In this document: positions 17,922-29,375 of the stretch, one piece after another | Position numbering within the stretch: the first letter of the stretch is position 1 | How the letters are laid out: each line of letters opens with the position of its first letter | Source of the DNA: Vibrionaceae bacterium | GTDB lineage: Bacteria; Pseudomonadota; Gammaproteobacteria; Enterobacterales; Vibrionaceae | Reading direction: 5' to 3' | Length of the DNA: 64,000 bases | Assembly (NCBI GenBank): GCA_018222805.1 | Contig: JAAEZQ010000010.1 | Location: 60,798 to 124,797 of the forward strand | Made by a program: the position numbers and the translations under genes | Notes under the pieces: model-generated | What the model saw: only the letters and a program-made list of their open reading frames with translations | What the model was told of the DNA's origin: nothing | Database searches by the model: none

Positions 17922-19967
17922 TGCTTCGTCGGCAGCTGCATTTATTGTTGGTTCATCTTCTTCGACTATCTCTTCAACAAGCTCTTCTTCCTGCAGCTCA
18001 ATATTAATTTCCGCAATAGGAGCTGTGGGTTGTGCTTTTTCCGCCGTTAACTCTGGTTGCTGAGTGTCTTTACCTGACTCTAGCCCCTGGCTTTCTACGG
18101 GCTTTTTACAGTCATTCCTCGTGGACTCAGGGTTGAAAAGGTCTCCAGCAATGTAGCCGCATTGCTCTTGCAGTTGATACTCGAGCCCGCTTAGTGGATT
18201 GTTGGCCAGATCAAAAGCACCAGTGATTTTGCCTTTAATAGCACTTCCAGAGATGGTGATTGGTTGAATTGATACCTCACCACGTTTTGCTTGGACACGG
18301 ATAGGAGAGAGTGTGATGGAGTTAAGTGACTGATTTGTTTGCGAGCGCAGAGTTGTGTCACGTAAATTGGCCTCGACATCACCGGTTAAACTGTACGCCA
18401 GCATATTGCGATCACCAGCCAGGCCTTGGAGATCAAGATTGAGATCGGAAAAACCTTCTATGGCTAGTACGTCAGGCAGATAAGAATGGAACAGTAGCAA
18501 AGGGATGCCATCTGCATTTAAGTTCAGCGTCCATGGTTGGCTGGTGGTGCTGACATTAATCTGCCCGTAACCTTCGATATAGCCTTGCTCTAATGGCGCA
18601 AATAAACGAGTCAATTGCCAAACACCATTGTCGCTTTGAGTTGAAAGTGCGGCATGGGATGCAATTACCTGATCATAACTCGCGTTGACGACGCTGATGT
18701 CTAGGTTGCCATTCCACACTGCCCAATGTTTCCCTAACCGTTTGATTTCAAGTTGATGACCTTCTAAATTCAGACCTGAAACCTGCCAATAGGGCTGTCG
18801 CGATATTTGTATGATCTGGCTGTGTTCTATATCGAGCTGGTTTATCGCGACTTCGTTTAGTTCGTTAGTCGCCACTTGCCACCAGCTGGAGCTTTCTTCC
18901 GGTTGAATTGCCCATTTCAAGCCGTGAATAGAGGCACTTTCTATCTGCCATTGGGTTGGCTGGAACCGACCCGAAACCTGAACGCGACCTTGTTGCCAGT
19001 CTAGGTAGAGCTCTTTTAGCTCAATCTGACCGGGCGTCATCGCGGCGCTTAAGCGTGGTTCTATCGCGGTCTGTTCCTGAAAATGGACGCTGTCGGCCTG
19101 CAGAGAAACCTGCGCTTTTGCCTGCCAAAGCGAGAGCGGAAGCTCAGCATCTTCTAGCGAAAGATCTAAGTTTTGCCAGTGCCAATCTCCCCATTCGATA
19201 TCCGCATTGAGCAAATCTAAGCTATTAATGTGGTTTATTTTGAATGGCATTTCTTGCCATGGCTTAGCAAGCAGCGATTGTATCTGTGTATTGTTCATTT
19301 TGAGCTTGTCAACGGTGACATTGACCAAAGACCAGCCTTGAGGGTATTGCTCACCCTGACCAGAAACCTGACTGCCTCGCCATTTAAACGACGAGCCGTA
19401 GAGTGTGCTGTTTGCTGGCCGATAATCCATATCAAGCAAGACATTATCGAAAGCCTCACCATTCCAGTATATTTGTGCCGCAGAGAGCTGGATTTCACCA
19501 TAAGGCACTACATACGGGCTGTTATGCCAGTCAGGCGATTGTATTTGAACATTTAGCCCATTGATCACTAACTGGTTGTTTGCGTAATCGAGATTTTTAA
19601 CCGCCACTTGGTGAAACTGGACAGAGCTGAGGTTGGGTAAGGCAGGTATCCCTTTTTGTAAGCTCACGCCATTGATAAGCAAGCTATCGACAATCCACTT
19701 TCCATTGCGGCGCACATCTGGGTTCATCCACATATCGATTTGCTCAATATTGGAAATATGCTCTCTTTTAGTACGAATACCTTGCGCGGTGAAGTGATAA
19801 GGAAAGTCGTAGTACACTTTTTCTGCCTGAATAGGCAAGTTCAGATGCTCTGAAATAAAGGTCCAGGTTTGGTTAGCGTAGGAAGTCGTAAGCAGCGCAA
19901 TAACGGTTGCTGGGATAGCAATTAGTAATACAAGTAACAGAATTAGAATTCGAAGCGCTGTTTTCAT
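17907..19967 (-). CDS. AsmA-family envelope protein
   Basis: A 686-residue protein with one N-terminal transmembrane helix (about 5-27) and a long periplasmic, beta-rich body, consistent with the AsmA/YicH-like proteins that bridge inner and outer membrane and handle phospholipid transport. The C-terminal segment, with GLEYQLQEQCGYI then a strongly acidic stretch ELQEEELVEEIVEEDEP, is a species-specific tail. I start at ATG 19967 (MKTALRILILL) because the pckA terminator lies just upstream; a longer frame runs through it. It is convergent with the GNAT-hotdog gene. Confidence 0.85.
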   Translation of the reverse strand: MKTALRILILLLVLLIAIPATVIALLTTSYANQTWTFISEHLNLPIQAEKVYYDFPYHFTAQGIRTKREHISNIEQIDMWMNPDVRRNGKWIVDSLLINGVSLQKGIPALPNLSSVQFHQVAVKNLDYANNQLVINGLNVQIQSPDWHNSPYVVPYGEIQLSAAQIYWNGEAFDNVLLDMDYRPANSTLYGSSFKWRGSQVSGQGEQYPQGWSLVNVTVDKLKMNNTQIQSLLAKPWQEMPFKINHINSLDLLNADIEWGDWHWQNLDLSLEDAELPLSLWQAKAQVSLQADSVHFQEQTAIEPRLSAAMTPGQIELKELYLDWQQGRVQVSGRFQPTQWQIESASIHGLKWAIQPEESSSWWQVATNELNEVAINQLDIEHSQIIQISRQPYWQVSGLNLEGHQLEIKRLGKHWAVWNGNLDISVVNASYDQVIASHAALSTQSDNGVWQLTRLFAPLEQGYIEGYGQINVSTTSQPWTLNLNADGIPLLLFHSYLPDVLAIEGFSDLNLDLQGLAGDRNMLAYSLTGDVEANLRDTTLRSQTNQSLNSITLSPIRVQAKRGEVSIQPITISGSAIKGKITGAFDLANNPLSGLEYQLQEQCGYIAGDLFNPESTRNDCKKPVESQGLESGKDTQQPELTAEKAQPTAPIAEINIELQEEELVEEIVEEDEPTINAAADEALATE

Positions 19968-20036
19968 CCTTGCCAGAACCTGCGTAAAAGTATGGAAGTC
20001 AGCTTTAGCTTGTATCAATCTTGGGTGGGATTCAAT

Positions 20037-20061
20037 AAAAAGCCCCTCAAAAGAGGGGCTT
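20037..20061 (-). terminator. Terminator of pckA
   Basis: On the minus strand, AAGCCCCTC-TTTT-GAGGGGCTTTTT forms a strong stem and T run about 50 bases after the pckA stop. It also argues against the longer AsmA N-terminus. Confidence 0.92.
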
Positions 20062-20111
20062 GTAGGATATTTTGGTAACCAAGTCACTCTCGACCGGGTT
20101 TTAGCACAACA

Positions 20112-21740
20112 TTAGTCCAGCTGAGGACCAGCAGCAACCAGAGATTTACCTTCTGCGTTATCTGTGTATTTATCAAAGTTATTGATAAAGCGTTCTGCTA
20201 GATCTTTCGCTTTGCTTTCCCATTGCAGCGGATCAACGTAAGTATCACGTGGATCAAGAATGCTAGGATCGACACCTGGTAGTGAAGTTGGGACTTCAAG
20301 GTTGAAGATTGGGATTTGCTTCGTTGGTGCATCTTCAATTGAACCATCTAGGATTGCATCAATGATGCCGCGTGTATCCTGAATAGAGATACGTTTACCG
20401 CTACCATTCCAGCCAGTGTTAACCAGATAAGCTTCTGCACCTGCTGCTTCCATACGTTTAACCAGTACTTCTGCGTACTTAGTTGGATGAAGCGTTAGGA
20501 ACGCAGCGCCAAAACATGCAGAGAAGGTTGGAGTCGGCTCAGTGATACCGCGCTCTGTACCTGCTAGTTTGGCAGTAAAGCCAGACAGGAAGTGGTACTT
20601 AGTTTGTTCTGGCGTCAGTTTCGATACTGGAGGAAGAACACCAAACGCGTCAGCAGATAGGAAGATCACTTTATTCGCATGACCGCCTTTCGACACTGGC
20701 TTAACGATGTTTTCAATGTGGTAAAGCGGGTAAGAGACACGCGTGTTCTCTGTCTTAGAGCCATCATCAAAGTCGATAGAGCCATCGTTACGTACTGTTA
20801 CGTTTTCTAACAGTGCATCGCGACGGATCGCGTTGTAGATATCAGGCTCAGCTTCTTTTGATAATTTGATGGTTTTCGCGTAGCAGCCACCTTCGAAGTT
20901 GAATACGCCATCGTCATCCCAGCCGTGCTCATCGTCACCGATCAGAGCGCGTTTAGGGTCAGTTGAAAGCGTCGTTTTACCTGTACCAGACAAGCCAAAG
21001 AAGATTGCAACGTCACCCTCTTCGCCCATGTTAGCACTACAGTGCATAGAGGCGATGTCTTTCAGAGGAAGGAAGTAGTTCATCATCGCGAACATGCCTT
21101 TCTTCATCTCGCCGCCGTACCAGGTACCGCCGATAAGCTGGGTACGTTCAGTCAAGTTGAATACAGTGAAGTTTTCAGAGTTTAGGCCCTGCTCTTCCCA
21201 TTTCGGGTTAGTGCATTTCGCGCCGTTCATGACCACAAAATCTGGCTCAAATGTTGCCAACTCTTCTTCTGTAGGGCGGATGAACATGTTTTTAACGAAG
21301 TGTGCTTGCCATGCCACTTCCGTGATAACACGAATGCTTAGGCGTGTATCAGGGTTTGCACCACAGTAACCGTCAATCACAAACAGGCGTTTGCCAGAGA
21401 GTTGGTTTGTCACTAACTCTTTTAGGTCGTTCCAAACCTCTTGGTTGATTGGCTTGTTGTCATTTTTTACTGCGTCAGAAGTCCACCACATGTTTTCTTC
21501 TGTCGTTGCATCTTTCACGATGTATTTATCTTTTGGTGAGCGACCAGTAAAGATGCCTGTATCAACTGCAACGGCACCCAATTCAGTAACCACACCGCGT
21601 TCATAACCGATGAGTTCTTCACGCGTTTCTTCTTCAAACAGCACTTCGTAGCTTGGGTTGCGAAGAACCTCTTTTACGTTGTGCAGTCCGTGTCTGGTTA
21701 GATCAAGTGTTGCAGCCTTAGTATGTTCCATAACGGTCAT
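20112..21740 (-). CDS. pckA: Phosphoenolpyruvate carboxykinase (ATP)
   Basis: Converts oxaloacetate plus ATP to phosphoenolpyruvate, the first committed step of gluconeogenesis. The kinase-1 P-loop GLSGTGKTT and kinase-2 region [19 protein letters not shown] are present, as is the [12 protein letters not shown] motif. At 542 residues it is the normal ATP-dependent type. It is monocistronic with its own terminator. The 336-base upstream gap contains an inverted repeat GTGAC-CC-GTCAC (21877-21888) but no proper CRP site. Confidence 0.97.
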   Translation of the reverse strand: MTVMEHTKAATLDLTRHGLHNVKEVLRNPSYEVLFEEETREELIGYERGVVTELGAVAVDTGIFTGRSPKDKYIVKDATTEENMWWTSDAVKNDNKPINQEVWNDLKELVTNQLSGKRLFVIDGYCGANPDTRLSIRVITEVAWQAHFVKNMFIRPTEEELATFEPDFVVMNGAKCTNPKWEEQGLNSENFTVFNLTERTQLIGGTWYGGEMKKGMFAMMNYFLPLKDIASMHCSANMGEEGDVAIFFGLSGTGKTTLSTDPKRALIGDDEHGWDDDGVFNFEGGCYAKTIKLSKEAEPDIYNAIRRDALLENVTVRNDGSIDFDDGSKTENTRVSYPLYHIENIVKPVSKGGHANKVIFLSADAFGVLPPVSKLTPEQTKYHFLSGFTAKLAGTERGITEPTPTFSACFGAAFLTLHPTKYAEVLVKRMEAAGAEAYLVNTGWNGSGKRISIQDTRGIIDAILDGSIEDAPTKQIPIFNLEVPTSLPGVDPSILDPRDTYVDPLQWESKAKDLAERFINNFDKYTDNAEGKSLVAAGPQLD

Positions 21741-22076
21741 AGGTGCTCCTTATAAGGATTTTGTAGGGATTTTGTAAGAATGTTTTAATTTTTATCTGCT
21801 CACCATGCTAGCAACGGGGCAGAGAGAAAACAGGGATATAGTTCAAAATTTATCCATGATTTTGCTGGGGTTTTAGGTGACCCGTCACATATTGGTTGGA
21901 ATAGTTTATCGTGTGCGCAATCCTTTACGCTAGGGCAAAGCGATTATTAATTACTTAAAATTAAGCAGTTATTTTATTACGTTAAAAGCTAGGTTTTGCG
22001 GGGCTTGGGTCACAAAAAGGCCAGCGTTGAGCTGGCCTTTTGAAGGGGAAATTACGTGCTTGGTAAGCTATGAAAA
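21741..22076. other. Intergenic region between pckA and hslO
   Basis: The hslO terminator occupies the end nearest hslO. The rest is AT-rich and presumably holds the pckA promoter. The only feature that stands out is the short inverted repeat GTGACCCGTCAC at 21877-21888. Confidence 0.4.
22014..22041 (-). terminator. Terminator of hslO
   Basis: On the minus strand AAAAGGCCAGC / GCTGGCCTTTTT with a five-base loop. Strong stem plus T run, about 36 bases after the hslO stop. Confidence 0.9.
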
Positions 22077-22952
22077 TTAATGCAGTGTTTTGTTGTCCGT
22101 TGAAGCTTGTGCGTAGAGCGCGGTAATCTCAGCTTCATCGAAGGTATAAGTTGTGCCACAGTAATCACAATGTAACGAAACCGATCCAACCTCGGCTAAA
22201 ATGTCATAAATTTCCGCTTTCTCAACAGTGACGATCGCAGCACCACTGCGTTCACGAGAACAGCCGCACTGGAATGAAACTGGTTGCGGCTCGTATAGAC
22301 GCACTTTATCTTGGTTGTATAGGCGGTAAAGTAGCTCATTGGCTTCTAAACCGAACAGTTCTTCCTCTTTCACTGTGTCTGTCAGTTGCTCCAGATGTTC
22401 AAAATCATCAGGAGAGCCAGTACCATCAGGCATCACCTGAATCAGCATACCTGCAGCATGCGGTTTACCTTCGAATTCACCAGTGCGGATCCAAAGACGC
22501 GTTTTTAGCTGCTCAGAGTTTGCGAAGTAGCCTTCCAAAACTTCTGCCAGGTTGTCACCTTCTAAGCCAACTACACCTTGGTAACGTTCGCCAGCTTTAG
22601 GTTCGATAGTGATCACCATATGACCTTTACCCATCATATCGTGAAGGCTAGCGTCATCGGCAATATCGCCTTCCCAGCGGGCAACACCACGAACTCTCTG
22701 TTTGTGATCACCATTGATGACTGCAAGAGAAACCGGGCCGTCACCTTGTAGCTGAATAGTGATTGAGCCTTCGAATTTTAGCGTTGCGGTTAAAAGTGTG
22801 GTTGATACGAGTAGCTCGCCCAACAGTTTTTGTACTGCTGCCGGATATTCCTTGCTGGAGATAATACGCTGGTATGCTTCGTCCAATTGTACCAACTCGC
22901 CACGAACTGAAAGGTCTTCAAATAGGTAGCGGTTTAAAACATTATTTGCCAT
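22077..22952 (-). CDS. hslO: Redox-regulated chaperone Hsp33
   Basis: A holdase chaperone switched on by oxidation. The zinc-binding redox switch is complete: C229 and C231 (CGC) and C262 and C265 (CDYC) near the C-terminus, with a flexible linker between. At 291 residues it is full length. hslR lies 30 bases upstream in the same direction, so Hsp15 and Hsp33 are made from one operon, as in E. coli. Confidence 0.97.
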   Translation of the reverse strand: MANNVLNRYLFEDLSVRGELVQLDEAYQRIISSKEYPAAVQKLLGELLVSTTLLTATLKFEGSITIQLQGDGPVSLAVINGDHKQRVRGVARWEGDIADDASLHDMMGKGHMVITIEPKAGERYQGVVGLEGDNLAEVLEGYFANSEQLKTRLWIRTGEFEGKPHAAGMLIQVMPDGTGSPDDFEHLEQLTDTVKEEELFGLEANELLYRLYNQDKVRLYEPQPVSFQCGCSRERSGAAIVTVEKAEIYDILAEVGSVSLHCDYCGTTYTFDEAEITALYAQASTDNKTLH

Positions 22953-22982
22953 GGAGTGATTTCCTCGTTGGTATTCCGGCTT

Positions 22983-23369
22983 TTATTGGTGTTTAAACTT
23001 AATGATGTCTCGGCGTTGCTTCTTATCTGGGCGACGTTCCGGACTTGGATTGTGGGCATTAAGTTTACGTTGTGTCGCGTGTTCCTCACGTTTCGCTATA
23101 CTTTCATTAGTTTCGCGATACAGGGTCTGTGCGATTGGTGCGCCTTTACGCTGATCTGAGATTTTCTCGATGATCACCGTTTTCTCTTCATTGCCTTGAC
23201 GAAGTCTAATTTCGGCGCCCACTTCAACGATTTTACTCGGTTTGCTTCGTTGGCCATTATAGTGGACTTTACCGCCATCGACCATGTTACGAGCGATGGA
23301 GCGGGTTTTATAAAATCTTGCGGCCCAAAGCCATTTATCTAGCCTAACGGCTTCATTAAGGGAGCTCAT
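22983..23369 (-). CDS. hslR: Ribosome-associated heat-shock protein Hsp15
   Basis: Hsp15 binds free 50S subunits carrying a nascent chain and helps recycle them after heat shock. The N-terminal S4 RNA-binding domain is clear (VRLDKWLWAARFYKTRSIAR, residues about 8-27), followed by a basic C-terminal tail (HNPSPERRPDKKQRRDI). At 128 residues it has the expected length. It is the first gene of the hslR-hslO operon and lies back-to-back with the type II secretion operon. Confidence 0.95.
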   Translation of the reverse strand: MSSLNEAVRLDKWLWAARFYKTRSIARNMVDGGKVHYNGQRSKPSKIVEVGAEIRLRQGNEEKTVIIEKISDQRKGAPIAQTLYRETNESIAKREEHATQRKLNAHNPSPERRPDKKQRRDIIKFKHQ

Positions 23370-23620
23370 AGAACACTACGCTATCTAACCACCGCTATTT
23401 ACAGCGGTGAGTGATGGATTATTCACCTACAGATGGAGCCAAGGTCTATTTTTTTCAAGGGAGTTGGCAAAAACTGAAGAAGAAAAAGGTAAGCAATATT
23501 CGTTATGATATAGTTTACTGCTATTTGTTTATTAGTAATTTTACTGTCATTTTAGAAAGATAGAGTCGATGTTTTTTTAATAGCCAGTTCGACCTACATC
23601 GAAAGAAAGGAATCAATTTA

Positions 23621-24538
23621 GTGAAGCGAATAGAGCTGAGTGCTGGATTATCAAATAGCCCACTATTGGCTCAGATGAAATCCAATAACTACGCGATTCA
23701 AACCAAGCTTAGTTTGCTGTTTACTTGTTTATTCATCGCGCTCGCCGGGTGGTTGCTCGGAAAAATAGTGTGGTTACTGATACCACAAACGTCTGAGATA
23801 ACGCCTTGGAGACCTTCTGCAGGTAACGTTATTGCTGGCAATAACAACGACGCGATTGATTTCAATGCCCTTCAAAATGCTCACTTATTCGGCCAATATT
23901 CTGAACAAAAACCGGTCATCATCGAACAGCCCGTTGTCAAAGATGCACCTAAAACTCGTCTAAACTTAACTCTCGTGGGGGCAGTGGCCAGTAATCAGGT
24001 GCAAACCAGCTTAGCGGTGATTGCTAATCGAGGTAAACAATCAACATATGGTATCGGTGAAGAAATCGAAGGCACACGTGCGACACTTAAAGCCGTATTG
24101 GTGGATCGTGTCATCATAGAAAACCAAGGCCGTGACGAAACCCTGATGATGCAGGGGATTGAATACAACAAGTTATCTGAATCGCCACAGCTAAGGCGAG
24201 CGCAGGCTGCCCAGCCAGAGTCAGTTGCTGGCGACAAATTGGAGCAAATCCGTGAGCAAATTGCTCAAGATCCGAAAAGTGTTTTTAAATACATCAGCAT
24301 TTCACCCGTGAAGAATGGTGATGACATTGTTGGTTATCGAGTTGCTCCGGGTCGAGACGCCGCATTATTTAATGATGTGGGATTAGAGTCTGGTGATATT
24401 GCAGTACAACTAAACGGGATCGACTTAAGTGATCCTTCCTCTTCAGCTGAATTGATGCGAATAATGAGCGATCCGCAAGAGCTGAATCTGACTGTTGAGC
24501 GTGAAGGCCAACAGTACGAAATCTATATCCAATTGTAA
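23621..24538 (+). CDS. gspC: Type II secretion protein C (GspC/EpsC)
   Basis: Inner-membrane subunit linking the inner-membrane platform to the secretin GspD. A cytoplasmic N-terminus and a single transmembrane helix (about residues 32-55) precede the periplasmic homology region (LNLTLVGAV and following) and a C-terminal PDZ domain (about 225-305, including YRVAPGRDAALFNDVGL). The start is GTG 23621 with AAAGGA upstream. It is the first gene of a 12-gene operon. The 250-base gap to hslR must hold the operon promoter, but no strong box is evident. Confidence 0.94.
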   Translation: MKRIELSAGLSNSPLLAQMKSNNYAIQTKLSLLFTCLFIALAGWLLGKIVWLLIPQTSEITPWRPSAGNVIAGNNNDAIDFNALQNAHLFGQYSEQKPVIIEQPVVKDAPKTRLNLTLVGAVASNQVQTSLAVIANRGKQSTYGIGEEIEGTRATLKAVLVDRVIIENQGRDETLMMQGIEYNKLSESPQLRRAQAAQPESVAGDKLEQIREQIAQDPKSVFKYISISPVKNGDDIVGYRVAPGRDAALFNDVGLESGDIAVQLNGIDLSDPSSSAELMRIMSDPQELNLTVEREGQQYEIYIQL

Positions 24539-24574
24539 TACTTAGGCTATCAGCGTAAGTGCAGGGAGACATAC

Positions 24575-26596
24575 GTGAAACATTGGTTAAGCAAAAGTGC
24601 TTGGTTATTGGCAGGGAGCCTACTCTGGGCTCCGGGTGCGATAGCAAATGAATTTAGTGCAAGTTTTAAAGGCACCGATATTCAGGAATTTATTAACATC
24701 GTTGGTCGCAACTTAGAAAAGACCATCATTGTTGACCCGTCGGTACGCGGAAAAATCGACGTCCGTAGTTATGACGTGCTGAATGAAGAGCAATACTACA
24801 GCTTTTTCCTCAACGTACTTGAAGTATACGGCTACGCAGTTGTAGAGATGGACAACGGCGTGCTGAAAGTGATTAAAGCGAAAGACTCGAAGACTTCTGC
24901 AATCCCAGTTTTAGGTGATAGTAGCGCGCAAGGCGACAGTGTTATCACCCGAGTTGTTGCTGTACGTAATGTATCGGTACGTGAATTATCTCCACTGTTG
25001 CGTCAGCTTATCGACAATGCAGGTGCTGGTAACGTGGTTCACTATGATCCGGCCAACATCATCTTGATTACGGGGCGTGCGGCGGTGGTCAATCGTTTGG
25101 CAGAAATCATTAAACGTGTTGACCAAGCTGGTGACAAAGAAATTGAGCTGGTAGAGCTACGTAACGCCTCTGCAGCAGAGATGGTGCGTATTGTGGAAGC
25201 ATTAAATAAAAGCACCAACCAGAAAAGCACGCCAGAATTCCTAGAGCCAAAGATCGTGGCTGATGATCGCACCAATGCGATTCTTATCTCGGGTGATCCT
25301 AAAGTACGAGCTCGTCTTAAACGCTTAATCCGTCAACTTGATGTAGAGATGGCGACCAAAGGTAATAACCGAGTCGTTTACCTTAAAAACGCCAAAGCCG
25401 AAGATTTAGTCGACGTACTAAAAGGTGTATCTGACAACCTGCAAGCAGAAAAACAAGCGGGTCAGGGACAGAGATCAAGCACGCAGCGAGGCGAAGTGGT
25501 TATCGCAGCTCACTCAGCAACCAATGCTCTCGTATTGACTGCGCCGCCAGATATCATGATGGCCTTACAAGATGTTATCGCCCAGCTTGATATCCGCCGA
25601 GCACAGGTATTGATTGAAGCGCTGATTGTTGAGATGTCGGAAGGTGATGGTATTAACCTTGGCGTCCAATGGGGCTCGCTAGATACGGGGGCGGTTATTC
25701 AGTACGGTTCCGGTGCGCAAATTGGCGAAGTTATGGTTGGTTTAGAAGAAGCGAAAGACACCACACGGACAGAGAGTTACTGGGACAGCGAGTCAAGTAG
25801 CTGGCAGACTCGTGAGTTCACCGAAGAAGGCGATTTCTCCACACTGGCAGCTGCGCTGAGTGGTGTAAACGGTGCTGCAATGAGTATCGTTATGGGTGAC
25901 TGGACAGCGCTTATCAACGCGGTGGCGACGGATTCAAACTCTAACATCCTGTCATCTCCGAGCATTACGGTGATGGATAACGGTGAAGCGTCATTTATTG
26001 TTGGTGAAGAGGTGCCAGTCATTACTGGTTCGACTGCTGGCTCAAACAACGACAACCCATTCCAGACCGTTGACCGTAAAGAAGTTGGCATCAAGTTGAA
26101 AGTGGTGCCACAAATTAACGAAGGTGACTCCGTTCAGCTGAATATTGAACAAGAAGTGTCGAACGTTTTAGGTGCCAATGGTGCGGTGGACGTTCGCTTT
26201 GCCAAGCGTCAATTAAATACGTCAGTAATGGTTCAAGATGGTCAGATGCTAGTACTGGGTGGTTTGGTTGATGAGCGAGCACTGGAAAGTGAAGCCAAAG
26301 TTCCTCTACTGGGTGATATTCCAGTTCTAGGTCATTTGTTCAAATCAACCAATACGGAAACGCAAAAACGCAACCTGATGGTATTTATCAAGCCAACGAT
26401 TATCCGTGATGGAATGACGGCGGATGGTATTACCCAGCGTAAATACAACTTTATTCGTGCAGAACAACTGTACAAAGCGGAGCAAGGTTTGAAGCTGATG
26501 TCGGATGATAAGATCCCACTCATGCCTAAGTATGGACACGAACGTGAACATCCAGCTGAGATCCAGGCCTTCCTTGAGCAGATGAGTATGAACTAA
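24575..26596 (+). CDS. gspD: Type II secretion secretin GspD/EpsD
   Basis: Outer-membrane secretin through which folded exoproteins leave the cell. Signal peptide (residues 1-24, ending AIA-NEF), periplasmic N0-N3 domains (about 25-330), then the secretin core with the VPVITG segment, ending with the S-domain-like C-terminus. At 673 residues it is full size. The start is GTG 24575 with AGGGAG a few bases before. Its stop overlaps the gspE start by one base (TAATG). Confidence 0.97.
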   Translation: MKHWLSKSAWLLAGSLLWAPGAIANEFSASFKGTDIQEFINIVGRNLEKTIIVDPSVRGKIDVRSYDVLNEEQYYSFFLNVLEVYGYAVVEMDNGVLKVIKAKDSKTSAIPVLGDSSAQGDSVITRVVAVRNVSVRELSPLLRQLIDNAGAGNVVHYDPANIILITGRAAVVNRLAEIIKRVDQAGDKEIELVELRNASAAEMVRIVEALNKSTNQKSTPEFLEPKIVADDRTNAILISGDPKVRARLKRLIRQLDVEMATKGNNRVVYLKNAKAEDLVDVLKGVSDNLQAEKQAGQGQRSSTQRGEVVIAAHSATNALVLTAPPDIMMALQDVIAQLDIRRAQVLIEALIVEMSEGDGINLGVQWGSLDTGAVIQYGSGAQIGEVMVGLEEAKDTTRTESYWDSESSSWQTREFTEEGDFSTLAAALSGVNGAAMSIVMGDWTALINAVATDSNSNILSSPSITVMDNGEASFIVGEEVPVITGSTAGSNNDNPFQTVDRKEVGIKLKVVPQINEGDSVQLNIEQEVSNVLGANGAVDVRFAKRQLNTSVMVQDGQMLVLGGLVDERALESEAKVPLLGDIPVLGHLFKSTNTETQKRNLMVFIKPTIIRDGMTADGITQRKYNFIRAEQLYKAEQGLKLMSDDKIPLMPKYGHEREHPAEIQAFLEQMSMN

Positions 26597-28098
26597 TGGT
26601 CGATATGTTAGACACTGCGCCAAGTATGCGTCGTCTGCCATTCAGTTTTGCCAATCGCTTTAAACTGGTGCTGGAGACTGAACATCCTGAGCGCCCACCC
26701 ATTCTCTATTATGTAGAGCCGCTTAATCCTGCGGCTCTGGTTGAAGTCCGGCGCGTGATTAAGCAGAGCTTTGTGCCTCAGCCTATCGACCAGGAAGCAT
26801 TCGATAAAAAACTGACCGAAGCTTACCAGCGAGATTCTTCTGAAGCTCGTCAGCTGATGGAAGACATCGGTGCCGATAGTGATGATTTTTTCTCTCTCGC
26901 AGAAGAGCTGCCACATGATGAAGACTTGCTTGAGTCTGAAGATGATGCACCCATCATCAAGTTAATTAACGCTATGCTCGGTGAGGCAATCAAAGAAGGT
27001 GCCTCGGACATTCACATCGAAACGTTTGAGAAAAAACTCTCTATTCGCTTTCGGGTTGATGGTGTGTTGCGAGAAGTCCTGACGCCAAGCCGCAAGCTAT
27101 CACCCCTTCTGGTTTCTCGTGTCAAAGTCATGGCCAAACTGGATATTGCAGAAAAACGTGTTCCTCAGGATGGCCGTATTTCCTTGCGTATCGGTGGTCG
27201 CGCCGTTGATGTGCGTGTTTCGACCATGCCGTCTTCGCACGGTGAGCGTGTGGTGATGCGTCTACTGGACAAAAACGCCACGCGTCTTGATCTGCACAGT
27301 TTGGGTATGAATTCCTCGGTGCATGATAATTTCCGTCATCTTATCCAACGCCCACACGGCATTATCTTGGTTACCGGTCCGACTGGTTCTGGTAAGTCAA
27401 CAACCTTGTATGCTGGCTTGCAAGAAATCAACAGTAACGAACGTAACATTCTGACGGTAGAAGACCCGATCGAATTTGATATCGATGGTATTGGTCAGAC
27501 ACAGGTCAATACTAAAGTGGACATGACCTTTGCCCGCGGCTTACGCGCAATTTTGCGTCAGGACCCGGATGTGGTGATGGTCGGTGAGATCCGTGACTTA
27601 GAGACCGCACAAATTGCCGTGCAAGCGTCTTTGACTGGTCACTTAGTGATGTCGACGCTTCACACCAACACCGCGGTGGGTGCGATTACTCGTCTGCGCG
27701 ATATGGGGATTGAACCGTTCCTGATCTCTTCTTCGCTATTAGGCGTATTGGCCCAGCGTCTGGTCCGTACGCTGTGTCCTAGTTGTAAGCAGCCTTATGA
27801 AGCCGATAGCGAACAGAAAAAGCTGTTTGGGATGAATGAAACTGAATCGTTGGTTTTGCATCGGGCGAAAGGTTGCGATCTATGTAACCAAAAAGGTTAC
27901 CGTGGCCGTACTGGTATTCACGAGTTAGTACTGGTCGATGAGGAAGTTCAAGAGCTGATTCATAAAGAAGCCGGTGAACTGGAAATCGAGAAATCGGTTC
28001 GCGCGCATACACCATGTATCCGTAGTGATGGGCTTAGCAAAGTACGTCGTGGTATTACGTCACTTGAAGAAGTGATGCGTGTGACGAAGGAAGCGTAA
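26596..28098 (+). CDS. gspE: Type II secretion ATPase GspE/EpsE
   Basis: Hexameric cytoplasmic ATPase that powers pseudopilus assembly. An N-terminal GspL-binding region precedes the N2 domain, then Walker [10 protein letters not shown] (261-269), the Asp and His boxes, and a Walker B region ([14 protein letters not shown]). The zinc-binding tetracysteine motif of the family is complete: C394, C397, C427 and C430. It overlaps gspD and gspF by one base each (TAATG), so translation is tightly coupled. Confidence 0.97.
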   Translation: MVDMLDTAPSMRRLPFSFANRFKLVLETEHPERPPILYYVEPLNPAALVEVRRVIKQSFVPQPIDQEAFDKKLTEAYQRDSSEARQLMEDIGADSDDFFSLAEELPHDEDLLESEDDAPIIKLINAMLGEAIKEGASDIHIETFEKKLSIRFRVDGVLREVLTPSRKLSPLLVSRVKVMAKLDIAEKRVPQDGRISLRIGGRAVDVRVSTMPSSHGERVVMRLLDKNATRLDLHSLGMNSSVHDNFRHLIQRPHGIILVTGPTGSGKSTTLYAGLQEINSNERNILTVEDPIEFDIDGIGQTQVNTKVDMTFARGLRAILRQDPDVVMVGEIRDLETAQIAVQASLTGHLVMSTLHTNTAVGAITRLRDMGIEPFLISSSLLGVLAQRLVRTLCPSCKQPYEADSEQKKLFGMNETESLVLHRAKGCDLCNQKGYRGRTGIHELVLVDEEVQELIHKEAGELEIEKSVRAHTPCIRSDGLSKVRRGITSLEEVMRVTKEA

Positions 28099-29315
28099 TG
28101 GCGGCATTTGAGTACAAAGCGCTAGATGCCAAAGGGAAAAAAAAGAAAGGCACCATAGAAGGCGATAATGCACGTCAGGTGCGCCAACGTCTTAAAGAGC
28201 AGGGAATGATCCCAATTGAAGTGATGGAAGCGAAGGAAAAAGCGGCCAAATCTTCAGGTTCATTCAGTTTTAAGCGTGGCATTAAGACCGCTGAATTAGC
28301 CTTGATTACACGCCAGCTTTCGACATTGGTGCAGTCGGGCATGCCACTTGAAGAATGTTTACGAGCGGTTTCTGAGCAAGCAGATAAACCTCGTATTCGA
28401 ACCATGATGGCTGCGGTTCGCTCTAAAGTGACCGAAGGTTACGCTCTGGCGGATAGCTTGGCGGATTACCCTCATGTGTTTGATGAGCTGTTTCGTTCAA
28501 TGGTTGCAGCGGGAGAAAAATCAGGACATTTGGATGCGGTATTGGAGCGTCTGGCGGATTACGTAGAAAACCGTCAAAAAATGCGTTCTAAATTGCTGCA
28601 AGCCATGATTTATCCAGTGGTTTTGGTCGTCTTCGCGGTTGCTATCGTCTCTTTCTTGCTGGCGACAGTCGTACCGAAAATCATCGATCCTATTATTCAG
28701 ATGGGACAAGAACTGCCTCAATCAACTCAAATTCTTCTGGCGGCCAGTGAGTTTGTTCAGGAGTGGGGCCTGATTATCTTTGTTGCTTTAGTGGTGTTTT
28801 TCTACGGTCTTAGGCTGGCATTGCAAAAGCCAGATTTTCGGCTTTCCTGGGATAAAAAAATTCTTAATTTGCCGCTGTTAGGTAAGATTTCTAAAGGTAT
28901 CAACACAGCGAGATTCGCTCGTACACTTTCAATTTGTACCTCTAGTGCCATCCCTATTCTTGACGGGATGCGTGTCGCGGTGGACGTAATGTCAAACCGC
29001 TACGTGAAGCAACAGGTTTTGGTGGCTGCGGATAATGTACGTGAAGGGTCAAGCTTACGTCGGGCGCTTGAGCAAACCCGTTTATTCCCACCAATGATGT
29101 TACACATGATTGCCAGTGGTGAGCAGAGTGGCGAGCTGGAAAGCATGCTTACTCGTGCCGCGGATAACCAAGACCAGAACTTTGAATCAACCGTCAACAT
29201 TGCATTAGGTATCTTCACCCCTGTATTGATAGCGCTAATGGCTGGCCTTGTGCTGTTCATTGTTATGGCGACCTTGATGCCCATGCTAGAAATGAATAAC
29301 TTAATGAGCGGATAA
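28098..29315 (+). CDS. gspF: Type II secretion inner-membrane platform protein GspF/EpsF
   Basis: Polytopic inner-membrane protein of the assembly platform that couples GspE to the pseudopilins. It has the two T2SSF cytoplasmic repeats (about 70-195 and 270-390) and three membrane helices (about 170-190, 215-240 and 375-400). GEKSGHLD and GEQSGELE are the matching motifs in the two repeats. The final membrane helix ends near NNLMSG. At 405 residues it is normal in length. Confidence 0.96.
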   Translation: MAAFEYKALDAKGKKKKGTIEGDNARQVRQRLKEQGMIPIEVMEAKEKAAKSSGSFSFKRGIKTAELALITRQLSTLVQSGMPLEECLRAVSEQADKPRIRTMMAAVRSKVTEGYALADSLADYPHVFDELFRSMVAAGEKSGHLDAVLERLADYVENRQKMRSKLLQAMIYPVVLVVFAVAIVSFLLATVVPKIIDPIIQMGQELPQSTQILLAASEFVQEWGLIIFVALVVFFYGLRLALQKPDFRLSWDKKILNLPLLGKISKGINTARFARTLSICTSSAIPILDGMRVAVDVMSNRYVKQQVLVAADNVREGSSLRRALEQTRLFPPMMLHMIASGEQSGELESMLTRAADNQDQNFESTVNIALGIFTPVLIALMAGLVLFIVMATLMPMLEMNNLMSG

Positions 29316-29375
29316 TATTCGATTAAAGGAATGTCTACTAAGGGCATTCCTTTACTCTAACTTTCGGAGAAAAAA

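Noticed and set aside
19968..20087. 40-residue upstream extension of the AsmA gene
   Set aside because: It runs through the pckA terminator; the membrane helix begins right after Met 19967.
21877..21888. CRP site upstream of pckA
   Set aside because: GTGACCCGTCAC has only a two-base spacer, whereas CRP needs six between TGTGA and TCACA.
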